Source: Eubacteriales bacterium
GTDB lineage: Bacteria; Bacillota; Clostridia; Oscillospirales; Oscillospiraceae
Direction of reading: 5' to 3'
Assembly (NCBI GenBank): GCA_030536515.1
Contig: JAUNPV010000003.1
Coordinates: 1-64,000 of the forward strand
DNA length: 64,000 nucleotides
Under the pieces are notes generated by a model, which did not search any database, had not been told where the DNA came from, and saw only the letters and a program-made list of their open reading frames with translations. Each line of letters begins with the position of its first letter. Position 1 is the stretch's first letter. The position numbers and the translations under genes were made by a program. This document shows, in pieces, positions 1-8,413 of this stretch.

Positions 1-66
1 GTGTTGCACTTCACATTGTAACCTGCCCAGCTCCCCTTACACAGGGGAGCCTTTGACGCGTCCTTG
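1..66. repeat. Fragment of a D-like hairpin repeat
   Basis: A hairpin with arms GCTCCCCT and AGGGGAGC lies at 30-50, just downstream of the parA stop codon. It resembles the terminal hairpin of the D-type intergenic elements seen elsewhere, for example near 28560. No start of parB is visible before the window edge. Confidence 0.5.
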
Positions 67-822
67 TTACAGCTTACGCTGAATTTCCTCGGCCATGGCC
101 TTATAGGCCGTTGAGCCTCGGCTGCTTCTGTCGTAGGCGGTGACGGGGATGCCGTGGCTGGGGGCCTCGGCCAGGCGGATGTTCCGGGGGATGATGGTGG
201 CGAAAACCTTGCCGGGGAAGTGCCGCCGGACCTCCTGGGCCACCTGGGTGGAGAAGTTGGTTCGGCCATCGAACATGGTCAGGGCCACGCCGAAAATCTC
301 CAGCCGGGGGTTCATTTTTCGTTTCACCATCCGCAGGGTGGACATGAGGTCGCTGAGCCCCTCCAGGGCGTAGTATTCGCACTGAACGGGCACCAGAATT
401 CCGTCGGCGGCGCACAGGGCGTTGAGGGTCAGCAGCTCCAGGGACGGGGGACAGTCCACGAAAATCAGGTCGTAGCTGCCCTTGGCCTTTTGCAGGGCCA
501 TTTCCAGCTGGCGCTCCCGATGGTTGGTGGAAATCAGCTCCACCGAGGCTCCCGCCAGCTCCGCCGAGGAGGGCAGCACGTCGCCGTAGGGGGTTTTGAC
601 GATGGCATCCTCCACGGGGATGCCGTTGATGGTGACATCGTAGATGGAATATTTGATTTTCCGCTTGTCCACCCCCAGACCGGAGGTGGCGTTGGCCTGG
701 GGGTCAAAGTCACACAGCAGCACCCGCAGCCCCAGGTCGTGGAGGGCGGCCGTCAGGTTGACGGCGGTGGTGGTTTTGCCCACGCCGCCCTTTTGGTTGA
801 CGACAGCTATTATTTTACCCAT
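67..822 (-). CDS. parA: ParA/Soj-type chromosome partitioning ATPase
   Basis: A ParA family ATPase of 251 aa, a normal length. The deviant Walker A motif KGGVGKTT is at residues 11-18, and a FVDCPPSL Walker B region follows mid-protein. ParA binds DNA non-specifically in its ATP form and is released by ParB to drive origin segregation and regulate replication start. Two perfect parS sites lie just upstream (846-861 and 887-902), so this is the chromosomal system and the locus is probably near the replication origin. A parB gene is expected beyond the left edge but is not seen. The ATG at 822 is preceded by a purine-rich GGAGAGAAATGG stretch. Confidence 0.96.
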   Translation of the reverse strand: MGKIIAVVNQKGGVGKTTTAVNLTAALHDLGLRVLLCDFDPQANATSGLGVDKRKIKYSIYDVTINGIPVEDAIVKTPYGDVLPSSAELAGASVELISTNHRERQLEMALQKAKGSYDLIFVDCPPSLELLTLNALCAADGILVPVQCEYYALEGLSDLMSTLRMVKRKMNPRLEIFGVALTMFDGRTNFSTQVAQEVRRHFPGKVFATIIPRNIRLAEAPSHGIPVTAYDRSSRGSTAYKAMAEEIQRKL

Positions 823-845
823 TTCTCTCTCCTGTCTATGTTTTT

Positions 846-861
846 TGTTTCACGTGAAACA
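846..861. promoter_or_regulatory. parS site 1
   Basis: Perfect 16-bp palindrome TGTTTCACGTGAAACA, the canonical bacterial parS sequence bound by ParB/Spo0J. It lies 24 bp upstream of the parA start, so ParB spreading from it could also affect parA expression. Confidence 0.97.
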
Positions 862-886
862 GCGTTCCATCGCCTGGCGGCGGAAA

Positions 887-902
887 TGTTTCACGTGAAA
901 CA
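887..902. promoter_or_regulatory. parS site 2
   Basis: A second perfect TGTTTCACGTGAAACA, 41 bp (about four helical turns) from the first. It abuts the stop codon of the neighbouring small gene, whose last base is at 903. Confidence 0.97.
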
Positions 903-1274
903 TCAGGGCACCGTGGCCACAGGGGGAACGGTGGTAGCCGAGGGGGCGGTGGTCATGGCGGAGTAATTCTGCCCGGTCCGGTGGTGGTTCTTGGCAAGAT
1001 AGGTCAGGGCCGGGTAGGTGATGCCCAGCACAATGGCCGTCATCAGCACCAGCAGCGCCGCCTGAAGCCGCAGCCGCCGCTTGAGAAGGCGAATCTGGTC
1101 CTCGGCGCTCTGGGTCCGACGGCGGGGGGACTTTTTGGGGGTCTCCGCCTTTTCCCGCTTGGGCAGGTACACCGCCGCCGCCGGGTCCACCGGATACCGC
1201 TGGGCCTCCAGCAGGCACTCCATGCAGAAAACCTCATCCTCGGAAATATCCACCCCACATTTCAGGCATTTCAC
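903..1274 (-). CDS. Small zinc-ribbon single-pass membrane protein, function unknown
   Basis: A 123-aa protein using a GTG start at 1274, chosen because GGAGGT lies about 7 bases upstream; an upstream in-frame extension would run through the promoter. The N-terminus has CLKCG and CMEC cysteine pairs typical of a zinc ribbon. Next come a Lys/Arg-rich linker (about residues 45-70), one hydrophobic segment (LLVLMTAIVLGITYPALTYL) and a short Thr/Pro-rich tail. I do not recognise a named family. It lies directly upstream of parS and parA on the same strand, which may only reflect origin-proximal location. It has its own promoter-like sequence at 1306-1334. Confidence 0.75.
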   Translation of the reverse strand: MKCLKCGVDISEDEVFCMECLLEAQRYPVDPAAAVYLPKREKAETPKKSPRRRTQSAEDQIRLLKRRLRLQAALLVLMTAIVLGITYPALTYLAKNHHRTGQNYSAMTTAPSATTVPPVATVP

Positions 1275-1305
1275 ACGCCACACCTCCCATTTTCGAATAT
1301 AGTCC

Positions 1306-1334
1306 ATTGTACAACAATTTTCTCCGTTCGTAAA
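1306..1334 (-). promoter_or_regulatory. Promoter for the zinc-ribbon membrane protein
   Basis: On the minus strand, TTTACG and TACAAT are separated by 17 bases, 32 bases upstream of the GTG start at 1274. Confidence 0.6.
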
Positions 1335-1630
1335 GAGGGAAAGTGAAAAAACATTTGGATTGGGGCAAAATACGGGGGAAGGTATAGGGTGCGCCGCCGG
1401 GACCGGTTCGCCATGGCATCCTACAGGATAACACCCGTAGGGCACGGCCTCCCGGACGTGCCGACCCGCCAGCGGCCCGTCAAGGATGCCGGGCCCTACG
1501 GTTCTGTATGCGTAGGGACAGCCCTTGCGGCTGTCCGTGCGTGTCTACTGAACGGTAAACAATTCCTTCGAACCAGCTTTCCGCCTGGAAAGCTGGCTGC
1601 GGCCCCCTCGGCGGGGGCCGACGGGCGGGT

Positions 1631-1696
1631 GGTGCTCTGCGCAGCAGATGAAAATAGAACGATTGCCAGTGGCAATCGCTCCTTAATTTATGATAA
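1631..1696. repeat. G element copy 1, inside the loop of a B hairpin
   Basis: It runs from GGTGCTCTGCGCAGCAGAT through the hairpin CGATTGCCagtGGCAATCG to TTAATTTATGAT. The flanks GGGCGGGT (before) and AACCCGCCC (after) are the two arms of a type B palindrome, so the element sits exactly in its loop. Confidence 0.75.
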
Positions 1697-1738
1697 CCCG
1701 CCCCTACAGTGGGTGCGGCAAAACCTTCCCCCGGGGGT

Positions 1739-1802
1739 GGTGCTCTGCGCAGCAGATCAAAAAATCTATGGTTGCCGGGGGCAACCATACCTTAAATTTA
1801 TA
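1739..1802. repeat. G element copy 2, nested in D element 1
   Basis: Hairpin ATGGTTGCCgggGGCAACCAT with a CTGCGCAG palindrome on one side and TTAAATTTATA on the other. It is placed between the CCCCCGGGGG terminal hairpin and the GGTGGC that normally follows it. Confidence 0.75.
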
Positions 1803-1973
1803 GGTGGCACGGCGTTAGCCGTGACGGATGAGGAATGCGGGCGGCAGGGCTGGATGACAGAAACGTTGGTGCCTGCTGAATGGTAAACGATACCCACCAG
1901 CAAGTCCGTAACTGTACCGCACATAACATTATCTCCCGCATTCCTCATCCGCCCCAGTGTGCGCACTGGGGCA

Positions 1974-2037
1974 CCTAATGAATCAAGGAGCGATTGCCAC
2001 CGGCAATCGTTCTATTTTAATCTGCTGCGCAGAGCAC
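1974..2037. repeat. G element copy 3, nested in D element 1
   Basis: Hairpin CGATTGCCaccGGCAATCG, then ATTTTAATCTGCTGCGCAGAGCACC. It interrupts the right terminal hairpin of the same D element, in opposite orientation to copy 2. Confidence 0.75.
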
Positions 2038-2117
2038 CACCCCCGGGGGAAGGTATTGGGGTGCGCGCAATCTGTGGTCCCTTGACAGGGACGCCAAAAA
2101 TAATTATAAGAACCCTA

Positions 2118-2146
2118 TTGACAATCACGTGACTATGTGATATTAT
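2118..2146 (+). promoter_or_regulatory. Promoter and possible operator for the DUF1836 gene
   Basis: TTGACA at 2118-2123 and TATTAT at 2141-2146, 17-base spacer. The spacer carries ATCAC (2124-2128) and GTGAT (2137-2141), and a third half-site ATCAC follows at 2153-2157. Alternating ATCAC/GTGAT half-sites suggest a repressor site, possibly autoregulatory. Confidence 0.65.
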
Positions 2147-2178
2147 CATTACATCACCAAAGGAAAGGAGGAGAACCG

Positions 2179-2730
2179 ATGCAGTGGACAATTCCCGGGA
2201 CCACCCTCACGGGGCATCGGGAGCAGGCCGATGAAATCGGCCGGCAGTTTGAAGGACTTTATCTGGCGGGGGACCTGGCCCTGGGGCAGGTGGCATCCCT
2301 GGCGGGGCTGGAAAACCACATCATCCAGAACTGGGTGAAGCGGGGCTTCCTGGCGGGTCCGAAAAACAAGCGCTACACCATGGAGCAGCTGTGCCGCATT
2401 CTGAACATCAACGTCCTCCGGGGGACCCTGCCTCTGGAGCAGGTCCAGGTGCTGATGAGCTACCTCAACGGCAGCCTCACCGACGAAAGTGACGATTTGG
2501 TGGACGATACGGTGCTCTACTTCTACTTCGTCCGCCTGGCGGCCCGGTGCCCGGAGCTGGCGGACGAGGAAACATGGCAGGACGCTCTGAAGGAGGTCAC
2601 CGCCGACTACGCCGAGCCCGTCCCCGGGGCCCGGAAAAAGCTGGAAAACGTGCTGCGCATTATGATGACCGCCTGGATGGCCGGGTGCCTGAAGGCCCGG
2701 GCGGAGGAAATGCTGGGCCAGATTCAGTGA
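2179..2730 (+). CDS. DUF1836 domain protein (MerR-like helix-turn-helix regulator)
   Basis: A 183-aa protein starting at ATG 2179, with AGGAAAGGAGG about 8 bases upstream. Residues of about 38-75 form a winged-helix-like segment (GQVASLAGLENHIIQNWVKRGFL) and a RYTMEQLCRILNINVLRGTLPLEQV block typical of DUF1836 proteins in Firmicutes. The rest is helical and acidic. These proteins are thought to be transcription factors, but the target is unknown. The gene is monocistronic, with type E repeats downstream. The half-sites in its promoter fit self-regulation, which is inference. Confidence 0.85.
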   Translation: MQWTIPGTTLTGHREQADEIGRQFEGLYLAGDLALGQVASLAGLENHIIQNWVKRGFLAGPKNKRYTMEQLCRILNINVLRGTLPLEQVQVLMSYLNGSLTDESDDLVDDTVLYFYFVRLAARCPELADEETWQDALKEVTADYAEPVPGARKKLENVLRIMMTAWMAGCLKARAEEMLGQIQ

Positions 2731-2736
2731 TGCCCT

Positions 2737-2875
2737 GTAGGGCGGCCTGCCCTCAGGCCGCCGTGCACCCACCCCTTTGAATTGGTGCGATGGCTGCGAA
2801 GATTCAAAGCTGTGCAGCAATTTTTCGTGGGCGGCCGGTTTTCCATTGCGGCGGCCTGAGGGCAGGCCGCCCTAC
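2737..2875. repeat. Inverted pair of E repeats
   Basis: GTAGGGCGGCCTGCCCTCAG at the start of the copy at 2737-2762, and the inverted copy ending CAGGCCGCCCTAC at 2850-2875, about 90 bp apart between the DUF1836 and hflK genes. Confidence 0.7.
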
Positions 2876-2929
2876 AGTGACCCTGCGGTGCAGGAAAACG
2901 TCTATATTATAATGTAAGGAGAAACGAAA

Positions 2930-3910
2930 ATGGAAGAAAACGGAACCTATTCCTGGCCGGGGAATTCCCCGAAGAAGAAGCGCCCGAACTTCAAGCGGGC
3001 GGGCCGCACTGTGCTGGTGGTGCTGCTGGTGCTGGTGGTGGTGAGCCTGGCCGGCACCTGCTTCTACACCGTGGACGACAAGCAGCAGGCGGTGGTCACC
3101 ACCTTCGGCAAGGTCACCGACGTTACCGATGCCGGTGTCCACTTCAAGCTCCCCTTCGGCATCCAGTCCGTGCGGAAGGTGGACGTGAACGTCTACCAGA
3201 AAATTGAGCTGGGCTACGACGACCAGAACAACTCCACCTCCGACTCGTCCATGATTTCCGGCGATTACAACATCGTCAACGTGGACTTCTTCGTGGAGTA
3301 CAAAATTTCCGACCCCGTCCAGTACCTCTATTCCTCCAACAACCCGGAGCTGATTCTGCGCAACCTCATCCAGAGCCAGGTCCGCAACGTCATCGGCTCG
3401 TCCTCCGTGGATTCCGTCCTCACCGACGGCAAGGAGAACATCCAGATGCAGGTGAAGGCCCTGGTGTCGGACATTCTGGAGGATTACGACATCGGCCTGA
3501 GCCTGGTGGATGTGAAAATCCAGGATGCCGAGCCCCCTACGAATGAGGTCATCGAGGCCTTCAAGGCCGTGGAGACCGCCAAGCAGCAGGCCGAGACCGT
3601 CATCAACGATGCCAAGGCCTACCAGAACGCCAAAATCCCCAGCGCCCAGGCCCAGGCGGACAAGCTGATTCAAAACGCCCAGTACCTGCGCCAGAAGCGC
3701 ATCAACCAGGCCCTGGAGCAGGTGGCCATGTTCGAGGCCATGTACGCCGAGTACGCCCAGAACCCGGCCATCACCAAGTCCCGGATGTATTATGAAACCA
3801 TTTCCCAGGTCCTTCCCGGGGTGAAGCTGTACATCAACACCGGCAGCGGCGCCGATGTCCAGATGCTCCTGCCCCTGGAATCCATGGTAGACGGAGGTAA
3901 CGCACAATGA
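2930..3910 (+). CDS. hflK: HflK-type SPFH/band-7 membrane protein
   Basis: A 326-aa protein with a basic cytoplasmic N-terminus (KKKRPNFKRAGR), one membrane segment (about 27-46) and an SPFH/band-7 domain (about 47-230, including QQAVVTTFGKV and GVHFKLPFG). A helical C-terminal region rich in Ala/Gln follows. HflK and HflC form a membrane assembly known to modulate the FtsH protease. AAGGAG precedes the ATG at 2930. The stop overlaps the hflC start by 4 bases (ATGA), so the two are translationally coupled. Confidence 0.93.
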   Translation: MEENGTYSWPGNSPKKKRPNFKRAGRTVLVVLLVLVVVSLAGTCFYTVDDKQQAVVTTFGKVTDVTDAGVHFKLPFGIQSVRKVDVNVYQKIELGYDDQNNSTSDSSMISGDYNIVNVDFFVEYKISDPVQYLYSSNNPELILRNLIQSQVRNVIGSSSVDSVLTDGKENIQMQVKALVSDILEDYDIGLSLVDVKIQDAEPPTNEVIEAFKAVETAKQQAETVINDAKAYQNAKIPSAQAQADKLIQNAQYLRQKRINQALEQVAMFEAMYAEYAQNPAITKSRMYYETISQVLPGVKLYINTGSGADVQMLLPLESMVDGGNAQ

Positions 3911-4782
3911 AAAAAAGCACCCTGTTGATTATCGCCCTGCTGCTGCTGGCAGTGGTGGCTGTGAACAGCCTGTTCGTGGTGGCGGAAAATGAGTACGCCT
4001 GCACCGTCCGCTTTTCCAAGATTATTGAAACCACGGACCAGGCGGGCCTGCACTTCAAGGTCCCCTTTATGGACAGCGTGAAGTATTTCTCCAAGGCCAC
4101 CCAGTTTTACGACATTCCCCCCTCTGAGGTGCTGACCTCCGACAAGCAGAACATGACCGTGGACTGCTACGTCCTGTGGTCCATCAAGGACCCCAAGCTG
4201 TTCTACCAGACCCTGGGCACCCGGGCCAACGCCGAGCAGCGGCTGGATGCGCTGACCTACAACGAGCTGAAAACCGTTATGGGCACCCTGGCCCAGGCGG
4301 ACATCATCAACATGGAGGACGGCGGCAAGCGCAATGACATCTACGCCAGCATCGCCACCGACGTGGACACCCTGGCCACCAACTACGGCCTGCGGGTGGA
4401 GGATGTGAAAATCAAGCAGTTCGACCTGCCCGAGTCCAACCTGAACGCCGTCTACACCCGGATGATTTCCGAGCGCAACCAGATGGCCGAGAAGTACACC
4501 GCCGACGGCAACTACGAGGCCTCCATCATCCGCAACGATGTGGACAAGCAGGTGGACATTATGATTTCCGATGCCGAGGCCGAGGCCGCCAAGCTGGAGG
4601 CCGAGGGCGAGGGCGAATATATGCGATTGCTGGCCGCCGCCTACGACACCCCGGACAAGAAGGAATTCTACGAATTCACCCTGGCCCTGGATGCCCTGAA
4701 GGACAGCCTCACCGGCGACGAAAAAACCGTCATCCTGGATGCCGACTCCGAGCTGGCCAAGATTCTGACCGGAAGCAAATAA
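3907..4782 (+). CDS. hflC: HflC-type SPFH/band-7 membrane protein
   Basis: A 291-aa partner of HflK. It has an N-terminal membrane segment (about 4-25, LLIIALLLLAVVAVNSLFVV) and an SPFH domain (ENEYACTVRFSKI, GLHFKVPF). A coiled-coil region rich in Glu/Ala (DAEAEAAKLEAEGEGEY) precedes the C-terminus, as in E. coli HflC. It overlaps hflK by 4 bases and is the last gene of this two-gene operon; only repeats follow. It is expected to sit in the cytoplasmic membrane around FtsH. Confidence 0.93.
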   Translation: MKKSTLLIIALLLLAVVAVNSLFVVAENEYACTVRFSKIIETTDQAGLHFKVPFMDSVKYFSKATQFYDIPPSEVLTSDKQNMTVDCYVLWSIKDPKLFYQTLGTRANAEQRLDALTYNELKTVMGTLAQADIINMEDGGKRNDIYASIATDVDTLATNYGLRVEDVKIKQFDLPESNLNAVYTRMISERNQMAEKYTADGNYEASIIRNDVDKQVDIMISDAEAEAAKLEAEGEGEYMRLLAAAYDTPDKKEFYEFTLALDALKDSLTGDEKTVILDADSELAKILTGSK

Positions 4783-4949
4783 GCACACTGTAGTGGCTTG
4801 TAACGCCTAAACTTTTGTGATGTCATTGCGAGCCAGTGCTCACACTGGCGTGGCAATCCGCATCCCCTCTGGCTGGCCCGTTGGGCCAGCCAGTTCATTT
4901 TTCCAAAGGAAAAATGAACAAGAGAACGGATTGCCACAACCAGTCTGCG

Positions 4950-5013
4950 ATAAATTATGGTATACTTGCCACTGGCAAGTATAGAGATTTTTGATTCCCT
5001 GCGGGCAGCACAG
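4950..5013. repeat. G element copy 4, nested in an F hairpin
   Basis: ATAAATTATGGT, hairpin ATACTTGCCactGGCAAGTAT, ATTTTTGATTCCCTGCGGGCAG. It separates AACCAGTCTGCG from GCTGGTTTCGCAATGAC, which are contiguous arms of the uninterrupted F element at 42370-42400. Confidence 0.75.
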
Positions 5014-5158
5014 CTGGTTTCGCAATGACAATCTAAAGTTTTAGCCGATACGAACCAGTAGGGGCGGGATACCAACCCGCCCGTCGGCCCCGCCAGGGGG
5101 CCGCTCACAGAACAGCCATGTAGGGGCGGGTTACCAACCCGCCCGTCGGCCCCCGGCG

Positions 5159-5397
5159 AGGGGGCCGCAACCGGCTTTCCTTATCGGAAAGCCGGTTCAT
5201 TGCACCCGTAGGGCACGGCCTCCCGGACGTGCCGGTCTGGCAGCGGCCCGTCAAGGATGCCGGGCCCTACGGCCTTGCCTCACGGACAGCCGCAAGGGCT
5301 GTCCCTACGCACGGGGGGGCCGTGAGTTGCGGAACGGATAAATCCGTGCCCTACGGGGGCTGTGGGTTGCGGCACGGATGAATCCGTGCCCTACGGG
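5159..5397 (+). repeat. Left long direct repeat flanking the GH38 gene
   Basis: Order H-I-C-A-A, about 240 bp. By eye it matches 8181-8413 with only scattered substitutions and small gaps. It is in direct orientation, about 3.0 kb from its partner, with the alpha-mannosidase gene between. Confidence 0.8.
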
Positions 5398-5511
5398 GCG
5401 TGGATTGCACCCGTGGGGCCGCTGGGATATCGGCAAGGAACTGCGCTGTGGCGGATTTACCCAAAAGTCGCCTGCCCTTTTTGTGCAGAAGGTGGAAAAA
5501 TTTTTACCATA

Positions 5512-5540
5512 TTGACAAATCTACCAATCAAATTTATGAT
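5512..5540 (+). promoter_or_regulatory. Promoter of the GH38 gene
   Basis: TTGACA at 5512-5517 and TATGAT at 5535-5540 with a 17-base spacer, 54 bases upstream of the start codon. Confidence 0.75.
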
Positions 5541-5593
5541 GGGCTTCAAGCCGCAACGGCTGAAAATATACTATCTCAAATCAGGAGAAAACC

Positions 5594-7978
5594 ATGGGAA
5601 AGCACATCAAAGAGGTTTACATTGTCCATCACTCCCACACGGACGTGGGCTATACCGACCTGCAGGAGCAGGTGATTTACAATCAGGTCAACAACATCCG
5701 CACGGCGGTGGGGCTGCTGAGCGGGCGGCTTCCCGGCGGGGCGGCGGGGCTGAAATGGAACTGCGAGACCTGGTTCTGTGTGGAGCAGTTCCTGGCCTCC
5801 GCCTCGGAGCAGGAGAAAGCCGAATTTTTTAACCTGGTAAACCAGGATAAAATCGGCCTTTCCGCCAACTATCTCAACATGAACGACATGGTGGACTGCG
5901 GCTATCTGGAGCAGAAGCTCCGCCGGATGCAGGAAACCTGCCGGGCATACGGCACCCGGGTGAACACCGCCATGATTGCCGACATCAACGGCATCTCCCT
6001 GGGCCACCGGGACGCTCTGCTCAGCAGCGGTGTCGATTTTCTGTACACCAACATCCACACCCACCACGGAATGTACCCCCTGGGCCAGAATCAGAACGCC
6101 TTCTTCTGGGAAAACGGCCAGGGCCAGCGGCTGCTGGTGTGGAACGGCGAGCACTACAACCTGGGCAACGCCCTGGGCCTGGTGGCCAACCGAAGCGTGA
6201 ATTTTATGACGGAGAACTACTTCGGCAAGCCAGGGGCCAGCCAGCCCCTGGAGCAGCTGCACCGGAACCTGACGGACAGCATTGCCGAGTATGAGGAAAA
6301 CGGCTACCCCTACGATTTTTACATCACCAGCGTCTCCGGCGTTTTCTCCGACAATGCGCCCATCAACCCCGCCATTGCCGCCAACGTCCAGGCCTATAAC
6401 CAGCGCTACGGCCAGGAAGTGCGGCTGAAAATGGTGACCCTCCGGGAGCTTTACGAGGCCATCCGGGAGAAGCTCGCCGATGCCCCGGTGTACCGGGGGG
6501 CCATGAACGACTGGTGGGGCAACGGCGTTGGCTCCACGCCCTATGCGGTGAAGCACTACAAGGAGGCCCTCCGGCTCAGCCACATCTGCGACCGGCTGGA
6601 GGAGAAAACCGGCCTGCACAACGAGGCCCTGGCCCAGGCCGCCGGGGACAATGCCCTGCTGTACGCCGAGCACACCTGGGGCCATTCGGCCACGGTGACC
6701 AATCCCTACGACACCATGGTGACGAACCTGGACATCCGCAAAACCAGCTATGCCTCCAAGGCCCACGAGGCCGCCGCCATGCGGAAAAATGAGCAGTGCC
6801 ACCGGCTGGGGGACATTCTGCGGTATTACAATTCGACGGGCCTTGTGAAGGCGGTGTCCACCAGCCGGGAGGCCCGGGTGCTGCCGGTGGAATTCTATGT
6901 GGAGACCATGAGCCTGTCCGGTGTCCGGGTGACCGAGGAGGCAACGGGCAAAGAGCTGACGGTCCAGCTGTCCGCCCATCCCCGGGGCATTCTGGTGAGC
7001 TTCCTGGCCCGGTTTGGGCCGATGGAGGAAAAGACCTTCCGCTACGAAGAGCAGCCCGCCCCCTCCGGCAGGCTGTTCACCCGCACCGCCTGGGTGGGGG
7101 CCGAGCGGGTCCGGGACATTGTCAACAGCTATGACCGGGAAAGCTGCTATTTGCCCTACGGCCTGGAAAACGACTATTTCAGCATCCGCTGGAAGGTGGG
7201 CACAGGCATCACCTCCTTCTTCAACAAAACCACGGGCCACGAAATGCTGAAAGAGGGCCTGGAGCGGTTTTTCACCCCCGTTTACGAGCAGACGGAGCTG
7301 CGCCGGGGGGTATACGAGGAGCGGCGGCTGCTGGGCCGGAACATCCGGGGCCTCCACGCCCGCCAGTACCAGGCCCGGCTGAAGGATGTAAACCTTCTGG
7401 ACCACGGCCCGGTGTTCACCAAAACCGAGCTGATTTTCGAAATGGAGGGCACCGCCTTCACCAGCGTGATTTTGAAGCTGTACCGGGACCTGCCCCGGGT
7501 GGAGTTCACCTGCCGGATGGCAAAGACGCTGTCCCAGGACATCGAAAGCGTCTATCTGCCCCTGGCCCTGGATGTACCGGAGGCGGAGCTTCTGGTGAAC
7601 AACGGCGGCGTGGCTATGCGCCCGGGCATTGACCAGCTGCCCGGCAGCAATATGGAATATTACATCGCAGACGAGGGCCTGGTCTACCACACCCCGGCCC
7701 AGAGCCTGGTCATCAGCACCCTGGATACGCCCCTGCTGTACATGGGCCGGCTGGACCACCACCCCATCTGCCTGTGCGACAACCGGCCGGAAAACAACCG
7801 CCGCCCGGTGTACAGCTGGATTATGAACAACACCTGGGAGACAAACTTCAAAATGGACCTGTCCGGCTTCGGCGAATTCCGCTACGCCCTGGAGCTGGCC
7901 GACACCCTCACCGCCCCCCAGTCCCTCACCCGCCTCCAGGAAAACGACCGGGAGGTAGTAACCTTCATCTGCGGCTGA
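5594..7978 (+). CDS. Glycoside hydrolase family 38-like alpha-mannosidase
   Basis: A 794-aa cytoplasmic enzyme without a signal peptide. The N-terminal motif HSHTDVGYTD (residues 13-22) is the metal-binding HxHxD motif of GH38, with His15 and Asp17 as likely zinc ligands. The Asp in MIADINGIS (about residue 130) is the likely nucleophile. HTWGHSATVTNPYD (about residue 360) supplies the second histidine region. The C-terminal half resembles the beta-rich GH38 domains. It probably hydrolyses alpha-mannosides taken up from host or yeast glycans. At about 790 aa it is somewhat short for the family. AGGAG precedes the ATG. It is a single gene with its own promoter, flanked by long direct repeats. 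Confidence 0.88.
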   Translation: MGKHIKEVYIVHHSHTDVGYTDLQEQVIYNQVNNIRTAVGLLSGRLPGGAAGLKWNCETWFCVEQFLASASEQEKAEFFNLVNQDKIGLSANYLNMNDMVDCGYLEQKLRRMQETCRAYGTRVNTAMIADINGISLGHRDALLSSGVDFLYTNIHTHHGMYPLGQNQNAFFWENGQGQRLLVWNGEHYNLGNALGLVANRSVNFMTENYFGKPGASQPLEQLHRNLTDSIAEYEENGYPYDFYITSVSGVFSDNAPINPAIAANVQAYNQRYGQEVRLKMVTLRELYEAIREKLADAPVYRGAMNDWWGNGVGSTPYAVKHYKEALRLSHICDRLEEKTGLHNEALAQAAGDNALLYAEHTWGHSATVTNPYDTMVTNLDIRKTSYASKAHEAAAMRKNEQCHRLGDILRYYNSTGLVKAVSTSREARVLPVEFYVETMSLSGVRVTEEATGKELTVQLSAHPRGILVSFLARFGPMEEKTFRYEEQPAPSGRLFTRTAWVGAERVRDIVNSYDRESCYLPYGLENDYFSIRWKVGTGITSFFNKTTGHEMLKEGLERFFTPVYEQTELRRGVYEERRLLGRNIRGLHARQYQARLKDVNLLDHGPVFTKTELIFEMEGTAFTSVILKLYRDLPRVEFTCRMAKTLSQDIESVYLPLALDVPEAELLVNNGGVAMRPGIDQLPGSNMEYYIADEGLVYHTPAQSLVISTLDTPLLYMGRLDHHPICLCDNRPENNRRPVYSWIMNNTWETNFKMDLSGFGEFRYALELADTLTAPQSLTRLQENDREVVTFICG

Positions 7979-8093
7979 TAAGCCAGCTTTCCACCCCCCA
8001 GAACACAGCCATACTGTAGGGGCGGGTTATCAACCCGCCCGTCGGCCCCCGCCAGGGGGCCGCTTACAGAACGACCATCCTGTAGGGGAGGGT

Positions 8094-8158
8094 CACTATA
8101 AATTAAGGAGCGATTGCCACTGGCAATCGTTCTATTTTCATCTGCTGCGCAGAGCACC
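8094..8158. repeat. G element copy 5, in the loop of a B hairpin
   Basis: TATAAATTAAGGAG, hairpin CGATTGCCactGGCAATCG, ATTTTCATCTGCTGCGCAGAG. It separates GTAGGGGAGGGT from GCCCTCCCGGCGGCCCCC, which are the two arms of a B unit. Confidence 0.75.
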
Positions 8159-8180
8159 GCCCTCCCGGCGGCCCCCGCCC

Positions 8181-8413
8181 AGGGGGCCGCAACCGGCTTT
8201 CCTTAATGGAAAGCCGGTTCATTGCACCCGTAGGGCACGGCCTCCCGGACGTGCCGGTCTGGCGGCGGCCCGTCAAGGATGCCGGGCCCTACGGCCTTGC
8301 CCCGCGGACAGCCGCAAGGGCTGTCCCTACGCACGGGGGGTGTGGGTTGCGGAACGGATAAATCCGTTCCCTACGGGGCTGGTGGGTTGCGGAACGGATG
8401 AATCCGTTCCCTG
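8181..8413 (+). repeat. Right long direct repeat flanking the GH38 gene
   Basis: Partner of 5159-5397 in the same order and orientation (H, I, C, A, A). Differences are scattered, such as CGTGCCC against CGTTCCC in the A units. Confidence 0.8.

Larger units (their letters stand above)
1724..2053. repeat. D element 1 (composite, with two nested G elements)
   Basis: Ends are CCTTCCCCCGGGGG and CCCCCGGGGGAAGG. The left inner hairpin is CACGGC/GCCGTG and the right is GCCCCAGT/ACTGGGGC. Inverted arms GGATGAGGAATGCGGG and CCCGCATTCCTCATCC enclose a core of about 100 bp shared with the copies at 25333, 32329 and 60030. G elements interrupt both ends. Confidence 0.8.
1335..2117. repeat. Gene-free mosaic of palindromic repeats
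   Basis: About 780 bases with no credible gene. In order it holds a type I unit (about 1434-1500), type C (about 1507-1540), a type H variant with arms CCAGCTTTCC/GGAAAGCTGG (about 1573-1597), a type B hairpin split by a G element (about 1612-1710), and a complete D element with two nested G elements (1724-2053). In the H variant the usual CCGGC/GCCGG pair is CCAGC/GCTGG, a compensated change. Confidence 0.85.
4783..5511. repeat. Gene-free mosaic of palindromic repeats
   Basis: It holds a long F element (about 4820-5035, TGTCATTGCGAGCCAGTG to TTTCGCAATGACA) carrying a nested G element. Two B units (5061-5105 and 5121-5166) and then H, I, C and two A units (about 5167-5398) follow. The block from 5159 to 5397 is repeated almost exactly at 8181-8413. 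Confidence 0.85.

Noticed and set aside
1389-1886. Rightward open frame of 165 codons
   Set aside because: It lies entirely within the repeat mosaic and encodes translated palindromes; no SD and no recognisable domain.
5576-7762. Very long leftward open frame opposite the GH38 gene
   Set aside because: It is an antisense by-product of GC-rich codon use; the GH38 motifs fix the real strand. Similar antisense frames at 34854-36440, 44980-47067, 48286-49473, 54615-56372 and 58191-59504 were rejected for the same reason.
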